A DNA stretch of 42,380 nt from Stieleria sedimenti (GTDB lineage Bacteria > Planctomycetota > Planctomycetia > Pirellulales > Pirellulaceae): the NCBI RefSeq assembly GCF_025060895.1, contig NZ_JANZKV010000148.1, positions 12,039-54,418 of the forward strand, in the 5' to 3' direction. Position numbers and translations under genes: made by a program. How positions within the stretch are numbered: the stretch's first letter is position 1; the number at the start of each line of letters is the position of its first letter. The notes below the pieces were generated by a model. That model saw only the letters and a program-made list of their open reading frames with translations. It ran no database searches and was not told where the DNA came from. Of the stretch, positions 23,710 to 32,868 are shown piece after piece.

Positions 23710-25856
23710 CGGTCTTCCAGCCCCGTCGCCGTGTCCCAAATGTGAATGGTTTTTCCCCACCCGACGGTCGCCACCTGGGTTCCCGAGGGCGCAAATCTGA
23801 CGTTGTAGATGGGACCGGAGTGACCGAGCATTGTTTGACGTGTTTCGAGTGTTTCGGCATCCCAGATTCGCACGATCTTGTCGCTGCCGACCGATGCGAT
23901 CAAGCGTCCGTCAGGTGACCAGTCGACGCCGAAAATCGCTCCCGGTTGCGTCACGCTTGCCAGCGGTTGACCGGAATCGATGTCCCAGGTGTGGATCATG
24001 CCGTCTTGGTCGCCGGCAACGATTCGCGTCCCATCGGGTGAGAACGCAATCTTACGTACCGCACTGTGGGCGTCCCACTCCTGAAGCAGCTCCAACGTTT
24101 CGGAATCCCAAATCTTGACCCTGCCATCGTTGCCGCTGGTCGCGACGATGGACTTGGTCGGATGATACTGGATCATCCAAACGATTCCGCGATGGGCGTC
24201 AAAGCTCCGCAACACCTTTTGCTGTTTGACGTCCCACAACCGCACGCTGCCGTCTTCGATCGCGGCGACCACCTTTTCACCACTCGCGTCAAAGTCCACC
24301 GCCCAAACCGTTCCCGGGTTTCCGCCCAAAACGACTGACGGAAACACCGGACCGGCATCGACTTGAGCGACCGCGGCCGGTTCACCGCGGGTGGCCAGAA
24401 AGATCATCGCGGCACACAAGCTGGCGATCCCGATCAATCCGGCTGCCCAAGCGGCGCGGAGTGTATTGCGGGAAACGAGTCGATGCGAACCGCTGCGTCG
24501 CAGTTTCTTCGTCGTGTTCGCGACCGCGGGGACCTGTAACGGTGAAATCGGGCCATAACTGGTCACGATTTCGGCCAAGGTCTCGGCCACAAAGGCAGCC
24601 GACTCGGGGCGCCGCGCAGGGTTCTTGTCCATCAACGCCATCGTCAGCTCGGACAACGGCAAGGGGATCTTGGAATCCAGCTTCACCGGCGGCGTCGGCG
24701 TTTCGTCCATGATGCGTTTCATCACGCCGACGATCGACGGGGCTTCAAACGGCGACACACCGGTCAACATTTCGTAGAGCACCGCACCGAAGGAGAACAG
24801 ATCGCTCTTTTCGTCCGCGGTCGCGCCGGTGGCCTGTTCGGGTGACATGTACAGCGGCGTTCCCGTGACCATCCCGGTCTTGGTCAAGCGGACGTCATCG
24901 GTCGCGCGGGCCAAACCGAAATCCGTCAACTTGACGCGGTCGGTTCCCGATTCGATCAAGATGTTTGCCGGCTTGATGTCACGATGCACCATGTCGCGGC
25001 CGTGCGCGGCCGACAGTCCCGCAGCGATCTGCATCGCGATACGAGCGGCCTCACTCGGCGGCAACGGTTTCTCGTCTTGCAGTCGCTTCTCCAGCGTCAC
25101 GCCTTCGATGTACTGCATCACCAGGAACGCGACTTCGCCTTGATCCTCGCGCGCCACTTGATGCATCGCTACCACGTGTTCGTGGGAAATCGCCGCCGCG
25201 GCACGGCCTTCGCGACAAAAACGCTGACGGGCCACGTCGTTCTTGGCGTACTCGGGATTGAGCACCTTGATCGCGACGTTGCGTTGCAAGTGCGTATCAA
25301 AGGCTTCCAACACGATCCCCATGCCGCCTCGACCGATCACTCGTGAAACTTCGAAGTGGTGCAGGCGACCGATGTAGGCCGGGTCGTCGGATTTTTTCAG
25401 AAACGGCAGCGCGACGGGAGTGGCCGCCTCGATCGTCGGCGTCAAGTCCGGATCCGATCCCGCCGGGGGCTGACCCGATGGGCCGGCGGAGTTCGATTCG
25501 CCACGCGTGCCCGATTCGCCGCCCGCGCGAGCGGGCAGGTGCGTCACGCTGGCGTCCACGTTTGGGGTGTCCTGACCGTGAACACTGCCCGACACCGCGG
25601 CGACCGCCTTCCAATACGCTGAATCGCTCGGCGGCAGCGCCCCGACCGCTTGCCCGACGAGATCCTCGATCGGCATGTCCTTGGCCGCGGCACCTTGGAG
25701 GATCGCACTGCCTGAAATCGCGACCGATTCGAGGACACTTTGGCAGCGCGTGCAGCCCCCGATGTGCTCGGTTGCACCACTTGCTTCCGCCTCCGGCAAC
25801 GAACCACCGACCAACGCTTTCAATTGTGTCTTGGTCGGGCACGCTGAAACTGTCAT
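23460..25856 (-). CDS. Ser/Thr protein kinase with anti-sigma-like zinc finger and seven WD40 repeats
   Basis: The product has 798 residues. ATG 25856 overlaps the sigma factor stop (ATGA). The N-terminus has C6, then H31-x3-C35-x2-C38, matching the zinc-binding pattern of ZAS anti-sigma domains. The Hanks-type kinase domain (~166-430) has GRGGMG 175-180, Lys197 in VAIKVLN, HRDIKPAN 291-298 and DFG 312-314, so it should be active. A transmembrane helix lies near residues 470-490 (AAWAAGLIGIASLCAAMIFL). The remaining ~290 residues are seven WD40 repeats, each ending in xWD, predicted outside the membrane. A membrane signalling role, probably on the neighbouring sigma factor, is inferred. Confidence 0.93.
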   Translation of the reverse strand: MTVSACPTKTQLKALVGGSLPEAEASGATEHIGGCTRCQSVLESVAISGSAILQGAAAKDMPIEDLVGQAVGALPPSDSAYWKAVAAVSGSVHGQDTPNVDASVTHLPARAGGESGTRGESNSAGPSGQPPAGSDPDLTPTIEAATPVALPFLKKSDDPAYIGRLHHFEVSRVIGRGGMGIVLEAFDTHLQRNVAIKVLNPEYAKNDVARQRFCREGRAAAAISHEHVVAMHQVAREDQGEVAFLVMQYIEGVTLEKRLQDEKPLPPSEAARIAMQIAAGLSAAHGRDMVHRDIKPANILIESGTDRVKLTDFGLARATDDVRLTKTGMVTGTPLYMSPEQATGATADEKSDLFSFGAVLYEMLTGVSPFEAPSIVGVMKRIMDETPTPPVKLDSKIPLPLSELTMALMDKNPARRPESAAFVAETLAEIVTSYGPISPLQVPAVANTTKKLRRSGSHRLVSRNTLRAAWAAGLIGIASLCAAMIFLATRGEPAAVAQVDAGPVFPSVVLGGNPGTVWAVDFDASGEKVVAAIEDGSVRLWDVKQQKVLRSFDAHRGIVWMIQYHPTKSIVATSGNDGRVKIWDSETLELLQEWDAHSAVRKIAFSPDGTRIVAGDQDGMIHTWDIDSGQPLASVTQPGAIFGVDWSPDGRLIASVGSDKIVRIWDAETLETRQTMLGHSGPIYNVRFAPSGTQVATVGWGKTIHIWDTATGLEDRQLVGSSGDNWSVAFCGDGTHAVVASQDGKCRIWDLASGELVTTLSGHESAVHNVSLDPVAHQIATSGRDGTIRVWDLSGLQQ

Positions 25857-26461
25857 CGCGTTTCCTCTTCTTGTTCCAGTCGCTGGATCTCGGCACGGAG
25901 ACGCGCCGTCACTCGACTTTTGGCGACGTAGATCGCGCCGGTGCTCATCGACAATTCCTTCGCCGCCTCGGCAGCCGGACGGCCTTCGACCGCCGTGATC
26001 CGAAAGGCAGACCAAGTTTTGGGATCCGAATTTTCTTCGACGATTTTCATTGCGATCGCAGCAAGTGAACGAAGGTGTTCCAATTCCCACTGCTCGCTGA
26101 GTTCATTTCGGTCGTCAGCAGCTTGGGACAACAATTCCAATTGAGCCGTATCATTTCCCGACGGTCCGGCTTTTTTTCGCTTTTCAAAATAGCTGTAGAG
26201 CCGATTCCGGGTGATCGTGAACAACCACGAACGGAAGCCGCCCTTTTCCTTGTCATACTCCAACCGCCCGATCGCCGAACCGACCCGCCGAAAGACGTCT
26301 TGCACGATGTCCGCCGCGTCGGCGTCTTGCAGCCCCCGGCTGCGGACGAATCGGTAGAGCATCGGGCCATAGTCACGCAAAAAATCGCTCCATGCCTCGT
26401 GGTCGTTGGCGTCGCGAAGCCTCAAAAGGAGCGTCGCTCGCGTCACAGGAGATTCGCTCAC
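25853..26461 (-). CDS. ECF-type sigma-70 family RNA polymerase sigma factor
   Basis: The product has 202 residues. GTG 26461 is preferred; a TTG at 26542 would add 27 residues of doubtful composition. Region 2 is clear: AWSDFLRDYGPMLYRFVRS, DADAADIVQDVFRRV and GGFRSWLFTITRNRLYSYF. Region 4 follows a short linker: TWSAFRITAVEGRPAAEAAK, ELSMSTGAIYVAKSRVTARL. No region 1 or 3 is present. Its stop overlaps the kinase start, so the two are translated together. The downstream partner carries a zinc finger of anti-sigma type, which suggests partner-controlled activity. Confidence 0.94.
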   Translation of the reverse strand: MSESPVTRATLLLRLRDANDHEAWSDFLRDYGPMLYRFVRSRGLQDADAADIVQDVFRRVGSAIGRLEYDKEKGGFRSWLFTITRNRLYSYFEKRKKAGPSGNDTAQLELLSQAADDRNELSEQWELEHLRSLAAIAMKIVEENSDPKTWSAFRITAVEGRPAAEAAKELSMSTGAIYVAKSRVTARLRAEIQRLEQEEETR

Positions 26462-26816
26462 CCTGTCTGTCTCAATTTTGAAGTTCGGTCCACTCGGCCA
26501 CCGGCGGTGACGGCGCAAAAAACCAAGCGTGCGATTGTGCAAGACAGTATAGCGACCGAACCGACCATGACAGTCGGCACGTTCCTCCGCAAGAACTACC
26601 CGACGGAACTCGCTCTCTTACAACGTCAAGTTTGGAATTCCTGTCTTTTGGGATTCTTCGTCTCCCTCCCGACCCGAACATCCCACCCCATCGCCCCCCC
26701 GTTTAGAATTCATGGCGGAAGCCCCACGGTAATTTGCGTCCTGCGCGGTAATCCGATTAGTTTCACCACATCGCCCCACCCCTGTTTCTCGATTCGCGAT
26801 CCGCGCAACCACGACC
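26462..26816. other. Shared divergent promoter region
   Basis: This 355-bp gap lies between the sigma/kinase operon (leftward) and the GAF-HlyD/M50 pair (rightward). Both transcripts should start here. I see no clear sigma-70 promoter or inverted repeat. A run of six C precedes TTTAGAATTCATGG near 26700, but the ATG there leads nowhere. An ECF-type promoter cannot be recognised by eye. Confidence 0.5.
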
Positions 26817-29021
26817 GTGCCGAGTTCTACGAAATCATCTGACGACGCCGCGTCCCCCACCGCTCCCCACGACGAATGGCAATCGGAGCCCCCGACGCTG
26901 CCCGATGCCCAGGTCGATCGAGGTCTGGAGCAGCGCAACTCAACAGATCCGATTTCGGCCACCGTGCTGGCCATCGCCGCTCAGTCATCCTGCCCGACCG
27001 AATTCCTGAAACAGATCGCTGGCCGCTGGCTGACCTCGTTTTCGGCGGACGTTGTCGCGGTCGCGCATCCCAACTGGCCCGCGCCGATGGTGCTGGCGTC
27101 CGACGCGGAGCTGACTCGGCGGCTCGATCCCCATCGCATCGGAAACCTGCTGGCGGCTTCCACCTCGGCCGCAACCGCTTGCGATCTGCCACTACAGCCC
27201 TCGCCTGACTCGCCGCTTTCGGAAACGCTCTCTCGGTCGATTGAATCAACCGGACCAGATTCGAGAAATCAAGCTCGCGGGTTGCACGTCCGCTTGATGG
27301 ACGGACGCGAACCCTGCGCCGTCTTGCTGATCTACGCCGATCGCCACGTCCCCGACGTCGCCGCTCAAATTCGTCAACTGAGGCAGTTGGCCGAATTCGC
27401 CGGCTGCTGCCGGATCGCGCTTCACAGCTACCGCGACGATCACGCGAAACAAGAGCTGCCGGTGACGGGGATCGCTGCCGGTGGCGAGCGTGCGTTGCGC
27501 CACTTCCATCGCGATTTGGATGTCACCGCCACCGCCTATCGGATCGCCAATGAAACCCGGCGAGTGCTGGCGTTCGATCGAGTCACGGTCTTGGTCGCCA
27601 AGGGTCGCCGGCTGCGCGTCGAATCGGTCAGCGGCGTTGCCGTTGTCGATCGACGGGCCAACGCGATCGCCGCCGCGGAGACGCTTGCGCAGCGTGCCCT
27701 GGTCTTGGGCAGGCCGATCAAGCTGCCTTCTTCAGACCCGCTGCCGCCACAGCTGGCCGATCCGCTCGATCACTACCTGGAAGAAACGGACGTCGCCTCG
27801 GTATGGATCATGCCGCTGTATCAGCCCCTCACGTCCAAGGCGACAGACGACGATCGAAATCGATCATCCGCCGGCGAGGTTGTGGAACCGTCACACGCCG
27901 ATTTCACCGACGACCTCTTCAGCGACGCCGAACCGATCGGAGTGCTGTTGCTGGAGTCTTTTTCCGAAGACGCCGAAGTCGACCCCACCGCGGCGATGCG
28001 TGAAATCGCTGCCGAAGCCGCAATGGCGCTGGCGAATTCTCGCGAGCACCAACGCATCTTCGGCTTGCGTGTCCTGAAATCCCTCGGCGACTGGTTTGGC
28101 GGACGTCGTCTGCCGTACACCACGCTCGGACTGATGGCGATAGTCATGCTGCTGATCGCGGCGACGATGATCCAAGTCGATCACAAGATCATTGCGACGG
28201 GATTCGCCGAACCGTCGGGACAACAAAATGTCTTCGCACGTACCGATGGAGTCGTCAAAGAAATCTATGTCCGCGACGGCCAACAGGTCGCAGAAGGTGA
28301 CCTGTTGATGCGTCTGGAAAACGCCGACTTGGAATCCACCGCCGAATCGCTGTCGGGTGAAATCCAGACGACCGCGCAGCGTCTGACGTCAATCCGATCG
28401 ATGCTGCTGGATCCGGCCACCGATGCAAAACAGTCCGGTCGGATGGCGATCGAACAACGCCAACTGCAAAGCGAGCTGAACAACCTGCAAAGCCAGCTGG
28501 ATCTTGTTCGCAACCAACTCTCCGAACTGCAGATCACCGCTCCGATCGATGGCGTGGTGTCGGCGTGGCAACTCAAACGCAAACTGTCCGACCGGCCGGT
28601 CGCGCGGGGCAATCATCTGCTGAGCATCGTTCGCACCGATGGCCCCTGGCAGCTGCGGCTGGAAATTCCTGACGAAGACGCCGCCGAAATCTTTCGCGCG
28701 TCGACCGCCGAGGACGCACTGAAGGTCGAATTCGCCGCCGCATCCCATCCCGAATCAACCTTCGTCGCCACACTCCAGTCCGTCTCCGGCGCGGCCAGAC
28801 GAAACGCACAGGGCGCCACCGTGATCGATGCCATCGCGACGGTCGATCCGCCAGTCGACGCCGATCGCCGATTCGGGATGCAAACGTTTGCCTCAGCCGA
28901 TGCGCACAACGGTGTCGAGGCGACGGCCAAGATCCGTTGTGGACGACGCTCCATTCTGGGCAGCTGGTTCGGGGACGTCGCCGACTTCGTCCATCGCAAC
29001 CTTCTCTTTTACGTGCGATGA
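26817..29021 (+). CDS. GAF-domain and HlyD-type membrane fusion protein
   Basis: The product has 734 residues from GTG 26817, without a visible ribosome site. The first ~430 residues are cytoplasmic. Residues ~225-400 look like a GAF-type sensory domain (ITRRVL-like helix TAYRIANETRRVLAFDRVTV, WIMPLYQPL, GVLLLESFS). A single membrane helix follows at ~434-453 (TLGLMAIVMLLIAATMI). The periplasmic part is a HlyD/RND adaptor: lipoyl half-motif FARTDGVVKEIYVRDGQQVA, a helical hairpin of ~70 residues, the second half ITAPIDGVVSAWQLK, then a beta-barrel. It lies 10 bp before the M50 gene. A signal-gated export adaptor is the natural inference. Confidence 0.85.
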   Translation: MPSSTKSSDDAASPTAPHDEWQSEPPTLPDAQVDRGLEQRNSTDPISATVLAIAAQSSCPTEFLKQIAGRWLTSFSADVVAVAHPNWPAPMVLASDAELTRRLDPHRIGNLLAASTSAATACDLPLQPSPDSPLSETLSRSIESTGPDSRNQARGLHVRLMDGREPCAVLLIYADRHVPDVAAQIRQLRQLAEFAGCCRIALHSYRDDHAKQELPVTGIAAGGERALRHFHRDLDVTATAYRIANETRRVLAFDRVTVLVAKGRRLRVESVSGVAVVDRRANAIAAAETLAQRALVLGRPIKLPSSDPLPPQLADPLDHYLEETDVASVWIMPLYQPLTSKATDDDRNRSSAGEVVEPSHADFTDDLFSDAEPIGVLLLESFSEDAEVDPTAAMREIAAEAAMALANSREHQRIFGLRVLKSLGDWFGGRRLPYTTLGLMAIVMLLIAATMIQVDHKIIATGFAEPSGQQNVFARTDGVVKEIYVRDGQQVAEGDLLMRLENADLESTAESLSGEIQTTAQRLTSIRSMLLDPATDAKQSGRMAIEQRQLQSELNNLQSQLDLVRNQLSELQITAPIDGVVSAWQLKRKLSDRPVARGNHLLSIVRTDGPWQLRLEIPDEDAAEIFRASTAEDALKVEFAAASHPESTFVATLQSVSGAARRNAQGATVIDAIATVDPPVDADRRFGMQTFASADAHNGVEATAKIRCGRRSILGSWFGDVADFVHRNLLFYVR

Positions 29022-29031
29022 CACCGATACG

Positions 29032-31278
29032 ATGACGCTGACGCCGCTTCGTCACCACCGATCGCAAAGCTCCGCGAAATCACCGATCGGTTTGCGCAAA
29101 CGCCCGGATCTGGTGTTTGTAAAAACCGAACACAAACACGATTCCGCGGTCGTCGTCAAAGATCCGATCGCGATGAAGTATCACCGCCTGCGCGACGACG
29201 AATGGTTCGTGCTCCAGCGGCTGTGTCGGGGTGTTTCGCTCGAATCGCTTCGTGACCAATACCAGGCACGCTTTCGCCCGGCCAAGGTCACGCTGTCACA
29301 ATTAAACGACTTGCTGTTTCGACTCCATCAACTCGGGTTGACCGTTTCGGACAGGGCAGGGCAGGGCGATCGATTGTTGGAAAAACGACAGTCCGATCGA
29401 CGACGACGCATCACCCAACAATTTTCAAGCATCCTGTTCCTGCGATTCCCAGGCGTCGACCCCGAACCGCTGCTGCGGCGTTTGTACCCCCTGGTCCGGC
29501 CGCTGGTGAGCGCCGCGGGTTTGGCGGCCATGTCGCTCCTCGCGGTCGTGGCGATCCTGACGCTGGCCTCCAACTGGGATCGTTTCGCGGCCGAGTTCCC
29601 CTCGATGCAACAGTGGTTCCAACTGCGCTGCGTTTTCACCCTGGCCGCCGTCCTGGGTGCCACCAAGGTGCTGCACGAACTCGGGCACGCGTTGGTCTGC
29701 AAACGTTTCGGCGGGGAGTGCCATCAGATCGGCCCGATGCTGCTCGTGTTTACCCCGGCGCTCTATTGCGACACGTCGGATTCCTGGATGTTGCCGAACC
29801 GCTTCGCCCGTGCCGCGGTCGGACTGGCCGGCATCGGCACCGAAGTTCTCTTGGCATCGATCGCGACGCTCCTGTGGGCATCCACGGGGCCGTCGTTGAT
29901 TCATTCGCTGGCCATGAATGTGATGGTCGTTTGCAGCGTCAGCACGGTCTTGTTCAACGCCAATCCGCTGCTGCGTTACGACGGTTATTATGTGTTGTCC
30001 GACCTGTGCGATGTACCCAACCTGGGCCAGAAGTCACGTGAACTGACGTCGCGACTGGCGGCACATGTGTTGTGTGGCGTCGCAGCCCCCGACGAACAAT
30101 CGATCGGCCGCCGGGAACGATTTTGGTTGGTCGTCTACGCCGTGATGGCGACCGTGTATCGCTGGGCACTCACGCTGCTGATCTTGTGGTTTCTGATGTT
30201 GATGCTGCGTCCCTACCGGTTGGAATCGATCGGCATCGTGCTGTGCATCGTCGCCGCCGGCGGCTTGCTCGTGTCCAGCTTCCGTGGTCCCGTTTTGTTT
30301 CTCCGCCACCCTGGCAAAAGGAGACAGATTCGCATGAATCGATTGATCCGTTCCGGATTGGTGATCGCGACACTGCTGGTCATCGCAAGCATTCCATTTC
30401 CGTCCGGCGAGTCAGCCGACGGCCGCGTCGTACCCCGCGAAGAGACTCCGATCTACATTGCCACCGGAGGTCATCTGGACGACTTGGTCGTCTCGGCCGG
30501 CATGTCGGTGGACGAAGGTGATCTGATCGCGACGCTGTCCAACCCCGAAGTCGTTCATCAATTTTCGAAAACCGAAGCGCGGGTGAAGTCCCAACGGGAA
30601 CTGGTCCAAACGCTGAAATCCAGCCGCCTGAAACTTCCCGATGCCGCCAACGAATTGCCGGTGGCCGAAGCCATGCTCGTCGAACTGGAACAACAACTCG
30701 AAACGCATCGACGTCGTCGTCAGGCATTAAAGATCCGCTCGCCGGCGGCGGGACGTTTGATCGCACCGCCGCGACGTCCAGCGACCACAGATCCCGCCTC
30801 AGCCCGAGCGACGGATTTGACGCTGACCCGCTGGAGCGGCGATCCGACGGAGCCTCGAAACCGCGGCTGTTATGTCGAACCCGGCACCGAATTGTTCACC
30901 GTGATCGGCGCTGACCGCTGGGATGCCGAACTCGTGGTCTCCGCTTCCCAAGTCCAACGCATCAAGGTTTCCAACGAGGTCAAGTTGATATTGGAATCCG
31001 ACCCCGCGCATCCGTTGACCGGCTCTGTCGCCGAAATCTCATCCAAACAATGGACGATCGATGACAACCGACAACGACGCGACGATGAACAGGCGACGCG
31101 GATGGAGACGCCGACTGAAACATCGTATGTGGTCCGCGTGGAACTCGACACGACCGACCCCATCGCCAAAGACGCGTTGCTAACCGGAGCCGACGTCTCG
31201 GCCAGGATCACCGCCGAACCGATTTCCATTCTTGGCAGAACCGTCCGATTTCTGAATCGGTTGCTGCGGTTCCGGTAA
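29032..31278 (+). CDS. PqqD-like / M50 zinc protease / HlyD-type fusion protein
   Basis: The product has 748 residues. ATG 29032 lies 10 bp after the previous stop; the frame is open upstream within that gene. Residues ~30-108 form a PqqD-like winged-helix segment (YHRLRDDEWFVLQRLCRGVS, LLFRLHQLGL). The M50 intramembrane protease core has HELGH at 215-219 and the third-ligand motif NPLLRYDGYY at 311-320, with membrane helices from ~160 to ~440. After a helix at ~445-460 comes a HlyD-like adaptor: TGGHLDDLVVSAGMSVDEGD, a helical hairpin and IRSPAAGRLIAPP. All catalytic residues are present. No ABC ATPase or outer-membrane partner is adjacent. Confidence 0.9.
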   Translation: MTLTPLRHHRSQSSAKSPIGLRKRPDLVFVKTEHKHDSAVVVKDPIAMKYHRLRDDEWFVLQRLCRGVSLESLRDQYQARFRPAKVTLSQLNDLLFRLHQLGLTVSDRAGQGDRLLEKRQSDRRRRITQQFSSILFLRFPGVDPEPLLRRLYPLVRPLVSAAGLAAMSLLAVVAILTLASNWDRFAAEFPSMQQWFQLRCVFTLAAVLGATKVLHELGHALVCKRFGGECHQIGPMLLVFTPALYCDTSDSWMLPNRFARAAVGLAGIGTEVLLASIATLLWASTGPSLIHSLAMNVMVVCSVSTVLFNANPLLRYDGYYVLSDLCDVPNLGQKSRELTSRLAAHVLCGVAAPDEQSIGRRERFWLVVYAVMATVYRWALTLLILWFLMLMLRPYRLESIGIVLCIVAAGGLLVSSFRGPVLFLRHPGKRRQIRMNRLIRSGLVIATLLVIASIPFPSGESADGRVVPREETPIYIATGGHLDDLVVSAGMSVDEGDLIATLSNPEVVHQFSKTEARVKSQRELVQTLKSSRLKLPDAANELPVAEAMLVELEQQLETHRRRRQALKIRSPAAGRLIAPPRRPATTDPASARATDLTLTRWSGDPTEPRNRGCYVEPGTELFTVIGADRWDAELVVSASQVQRIKVSNEVKLILESDPAHPLTGSVAEISSKQWTIDDNRQRRDDEQATRMETPTETSYVVRVELDTTDPIAKDALLTGADVSARITAEPISILGRTVRFLNRLLRFR

Positions 31279-31424
31279 AAGACAAAAAGGGGAAGGGGGT
31301 TTTTAACGCGGCGCAGGATGGTGTGGGCGGGCACCTTGCGGTGCCGGAGTCGCAAGCTGGAAGCTCACGCCACTGTTGTGGGTGATCAACGTGCGGGCAG
31401 TCGGTGGCCACGTCCGCCGGTTGA

Positions 31425-31859
31425 TCACTGATTGGCAAACTGAACAGGAGTCGTCACCATCGCATCGCGCTGATCGGTCAATGCGATAAACCAGGTATTG
31501 GCGCTGGCGGGCGGCCGGGGCGCGGTGACTTCGTCGCTGGCGATTTCTGCGGAAAGACTTTGCCAATCGCGTTTTGAACGCAGCCCCGTATCTGTCGTGT
31601 CGTGCAATTGGGCAGACTTGAGAGGCACGGCACTGGTGTACGACAATCGGACCGTCTCGCCGTCGGTCGCCATCGCACCAGGTACCGGCAATGGCGTGCC
31701 GCCGCGACAAAACGAATCGATGTACAGGCCGATCTGTTCCGCATTGTCCGTCTGTCGCTCCTGGGCAAAGGAAACACCTAGCCACGTCGTCGAGCAAGCA
31801 ACCACGCTGAGCATGGAACAGCGCAGCAGAAACATGATCGCGCTTGAATCTTTATGCAT
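31425..31859 (-). CDS. Short exported protein resembling the C-terminal domain of an esterase-type hydrolase
   Basis: The product has 144 residues from ATG 31859 (ATG 31835 is an alternative nearer the signal peptide). The signal peptide is FLLRCSMLSVVACSTTWLGV with a cut near SFA/Q. The mature part (EQIGLYIDSFCRGGTPLPVPG, DGETVRLSYTSAVPLKSAQL, KRDWQSLSAEI, TWFIALTDQRDAMVTTPVQF) reads like the beta-sandwich tail that follows the catalytic domain in planctomycete PhoPQ/acetylxylan-esterase-type hydrolases. No catalytic Ser-His-Asp region is present. It may be an internally deleted gene or a stand-alone accessory domain. Confidence 0.6.
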   Translation of the reverse strand: MHKDSSAIMFLLRCSMLSVVACSTTWLGVSFAQERQTDNAEQIGLYIDSFCRGGTPLPVPGAMATDGETVRLSYTSAVPLKSAQLHDTTDTGLRSKRDWQSLSAEIASDEVTAPRPPASANTWFIALTDQRDAMVTTPVQFANQ

Positions 31860-31917
31860 GAGTCAATTCGTCGGATCAGGCGTGAGTGGATGGATGACGG
31901 GAAGGACTCCGATGAAA

Positions 31918-32868
31918 TCAACAGGCCGCCAAGCAAGTCAGCACTTGATCCGGATGATCGCTGAACAGACCGTCGACCTTGGCTTGTCGGAGCGTGTCGA
32001 TCAATTGCTGCAGCGTCGCGCATCCCTTGGGCAAGTCATCCGCCCGCACGGTCCAGGGGTGCACTGCCAAACCGAATCGGTGCGCCTCGGCCACCAGCTC
32101 GGTCAGCTTCGCCGCCTGGGAATCATCCCAGCGGACGATCGCGGCCAGGTTGGGGCCGATGCCATCGACGACCTTCGCCAAATCGGCCAGCCCCTCAGAC
32201 GTCTTCATACGGCTGTAATCGGTTCCCGAGCGGGCGTCGTGCCCGTCACCGACCAACTGGATCAAGCGTCCCTGATAGGACAAGTCCTCGCGGATCCGAC
32301 GGACCTCGAATTCATCGAAGCACTGCAAGAAACAATTGTCGCTCTTGTCCCGATAACCGAATCGATCCAAAGACTGGAGCACGATGCTGGTCAAATCACA
32401 GCCTTCATCGCGGTGCCACGACGGTTGCTTGATCTCGGGATAAATGCCCACCTGGCGGCCGGTCGTCCGATTCAGGTTTTGGATGAAACGAATCTCTTCA
32501 TCCAACGTGCAGATCCGAAACCCGCCGGCGCCGCCGGAATAGCGTCCCGGAAAGACATTCCGCCCGTTGCGGTGATCGAACCGCTCCAGGACTTCCAACG
32601 TCTTCAGTTCGGCGAGGGTGAAATCGATCGCGTAATAACGGCCGTTCGGACGACTACGTCCATGAAAGCGCCTCGCGACGTCGGTCACCGTATCCAGATA
32701 AATGTCATGCAGCACGACCGGATGATGGTCCTTGGTCGCAATCACGTCCTGCTCCAAATAATCCGCGCCCATCGCATGGGCGATTCCTTTCGCGACCAGC
32801 GTGTGCTCAGGCACATAGCCGCTCGCACCACGGTGCGCGATCACGATCGGCGTCCGCTCAGCGGTCAT
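31918..32868 (-). CDS. Glycerophosphodiester phosphodiesterase family protein
   Basis: The product has 316 residues. ATG 32868 overlaps the PIG-L stop (ATGA). GDPD TIM-barrel residues are in place: HRGASGYVPEHT with His12, LEQDV with Glu39 and Asp41, and VVLHD with His54. GIYPEIKQP follows in the middle, and VDGLFSDHPDQV near the C-terminus is typical. The family splits glycerophosphodiesters to glycerol-3-phosphate and an alcohol. It is GlpQ-like in length but has no signal peptide, so it probably acts in the cytoplasm. It is translationally coupled to a deacetylase. Confidence 0.92.
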   Translation of the reverse strand: MTAERTPIVIAHRGASGYVPEHTLVAKGIAHAMGADYLEQDVIATKDHHPVVLHDIYLDTVTDVARRFHGRSRPNGRYYAIDFTLAELKTLEVLERFDHRNGRNVFPGRYSGGAGGFRICTLDEEIRFIQNLNRTTGRQVGIYPEIKQPSWHRDEGCDLTSIVLQSLDRFGYRDKSDNCFLQCFDEFEVRRIREDLSYQGRLIQLVGDGHDARSGTDYSRMKTSEGLADLAKVVDGIGPNLAAIVRWDDSQAAKLTELVAEAHRFGLAVHPWTVRADDLPKGCATLQQLIDTLRQAKVDGLFSDHPDQVLTCLAAC

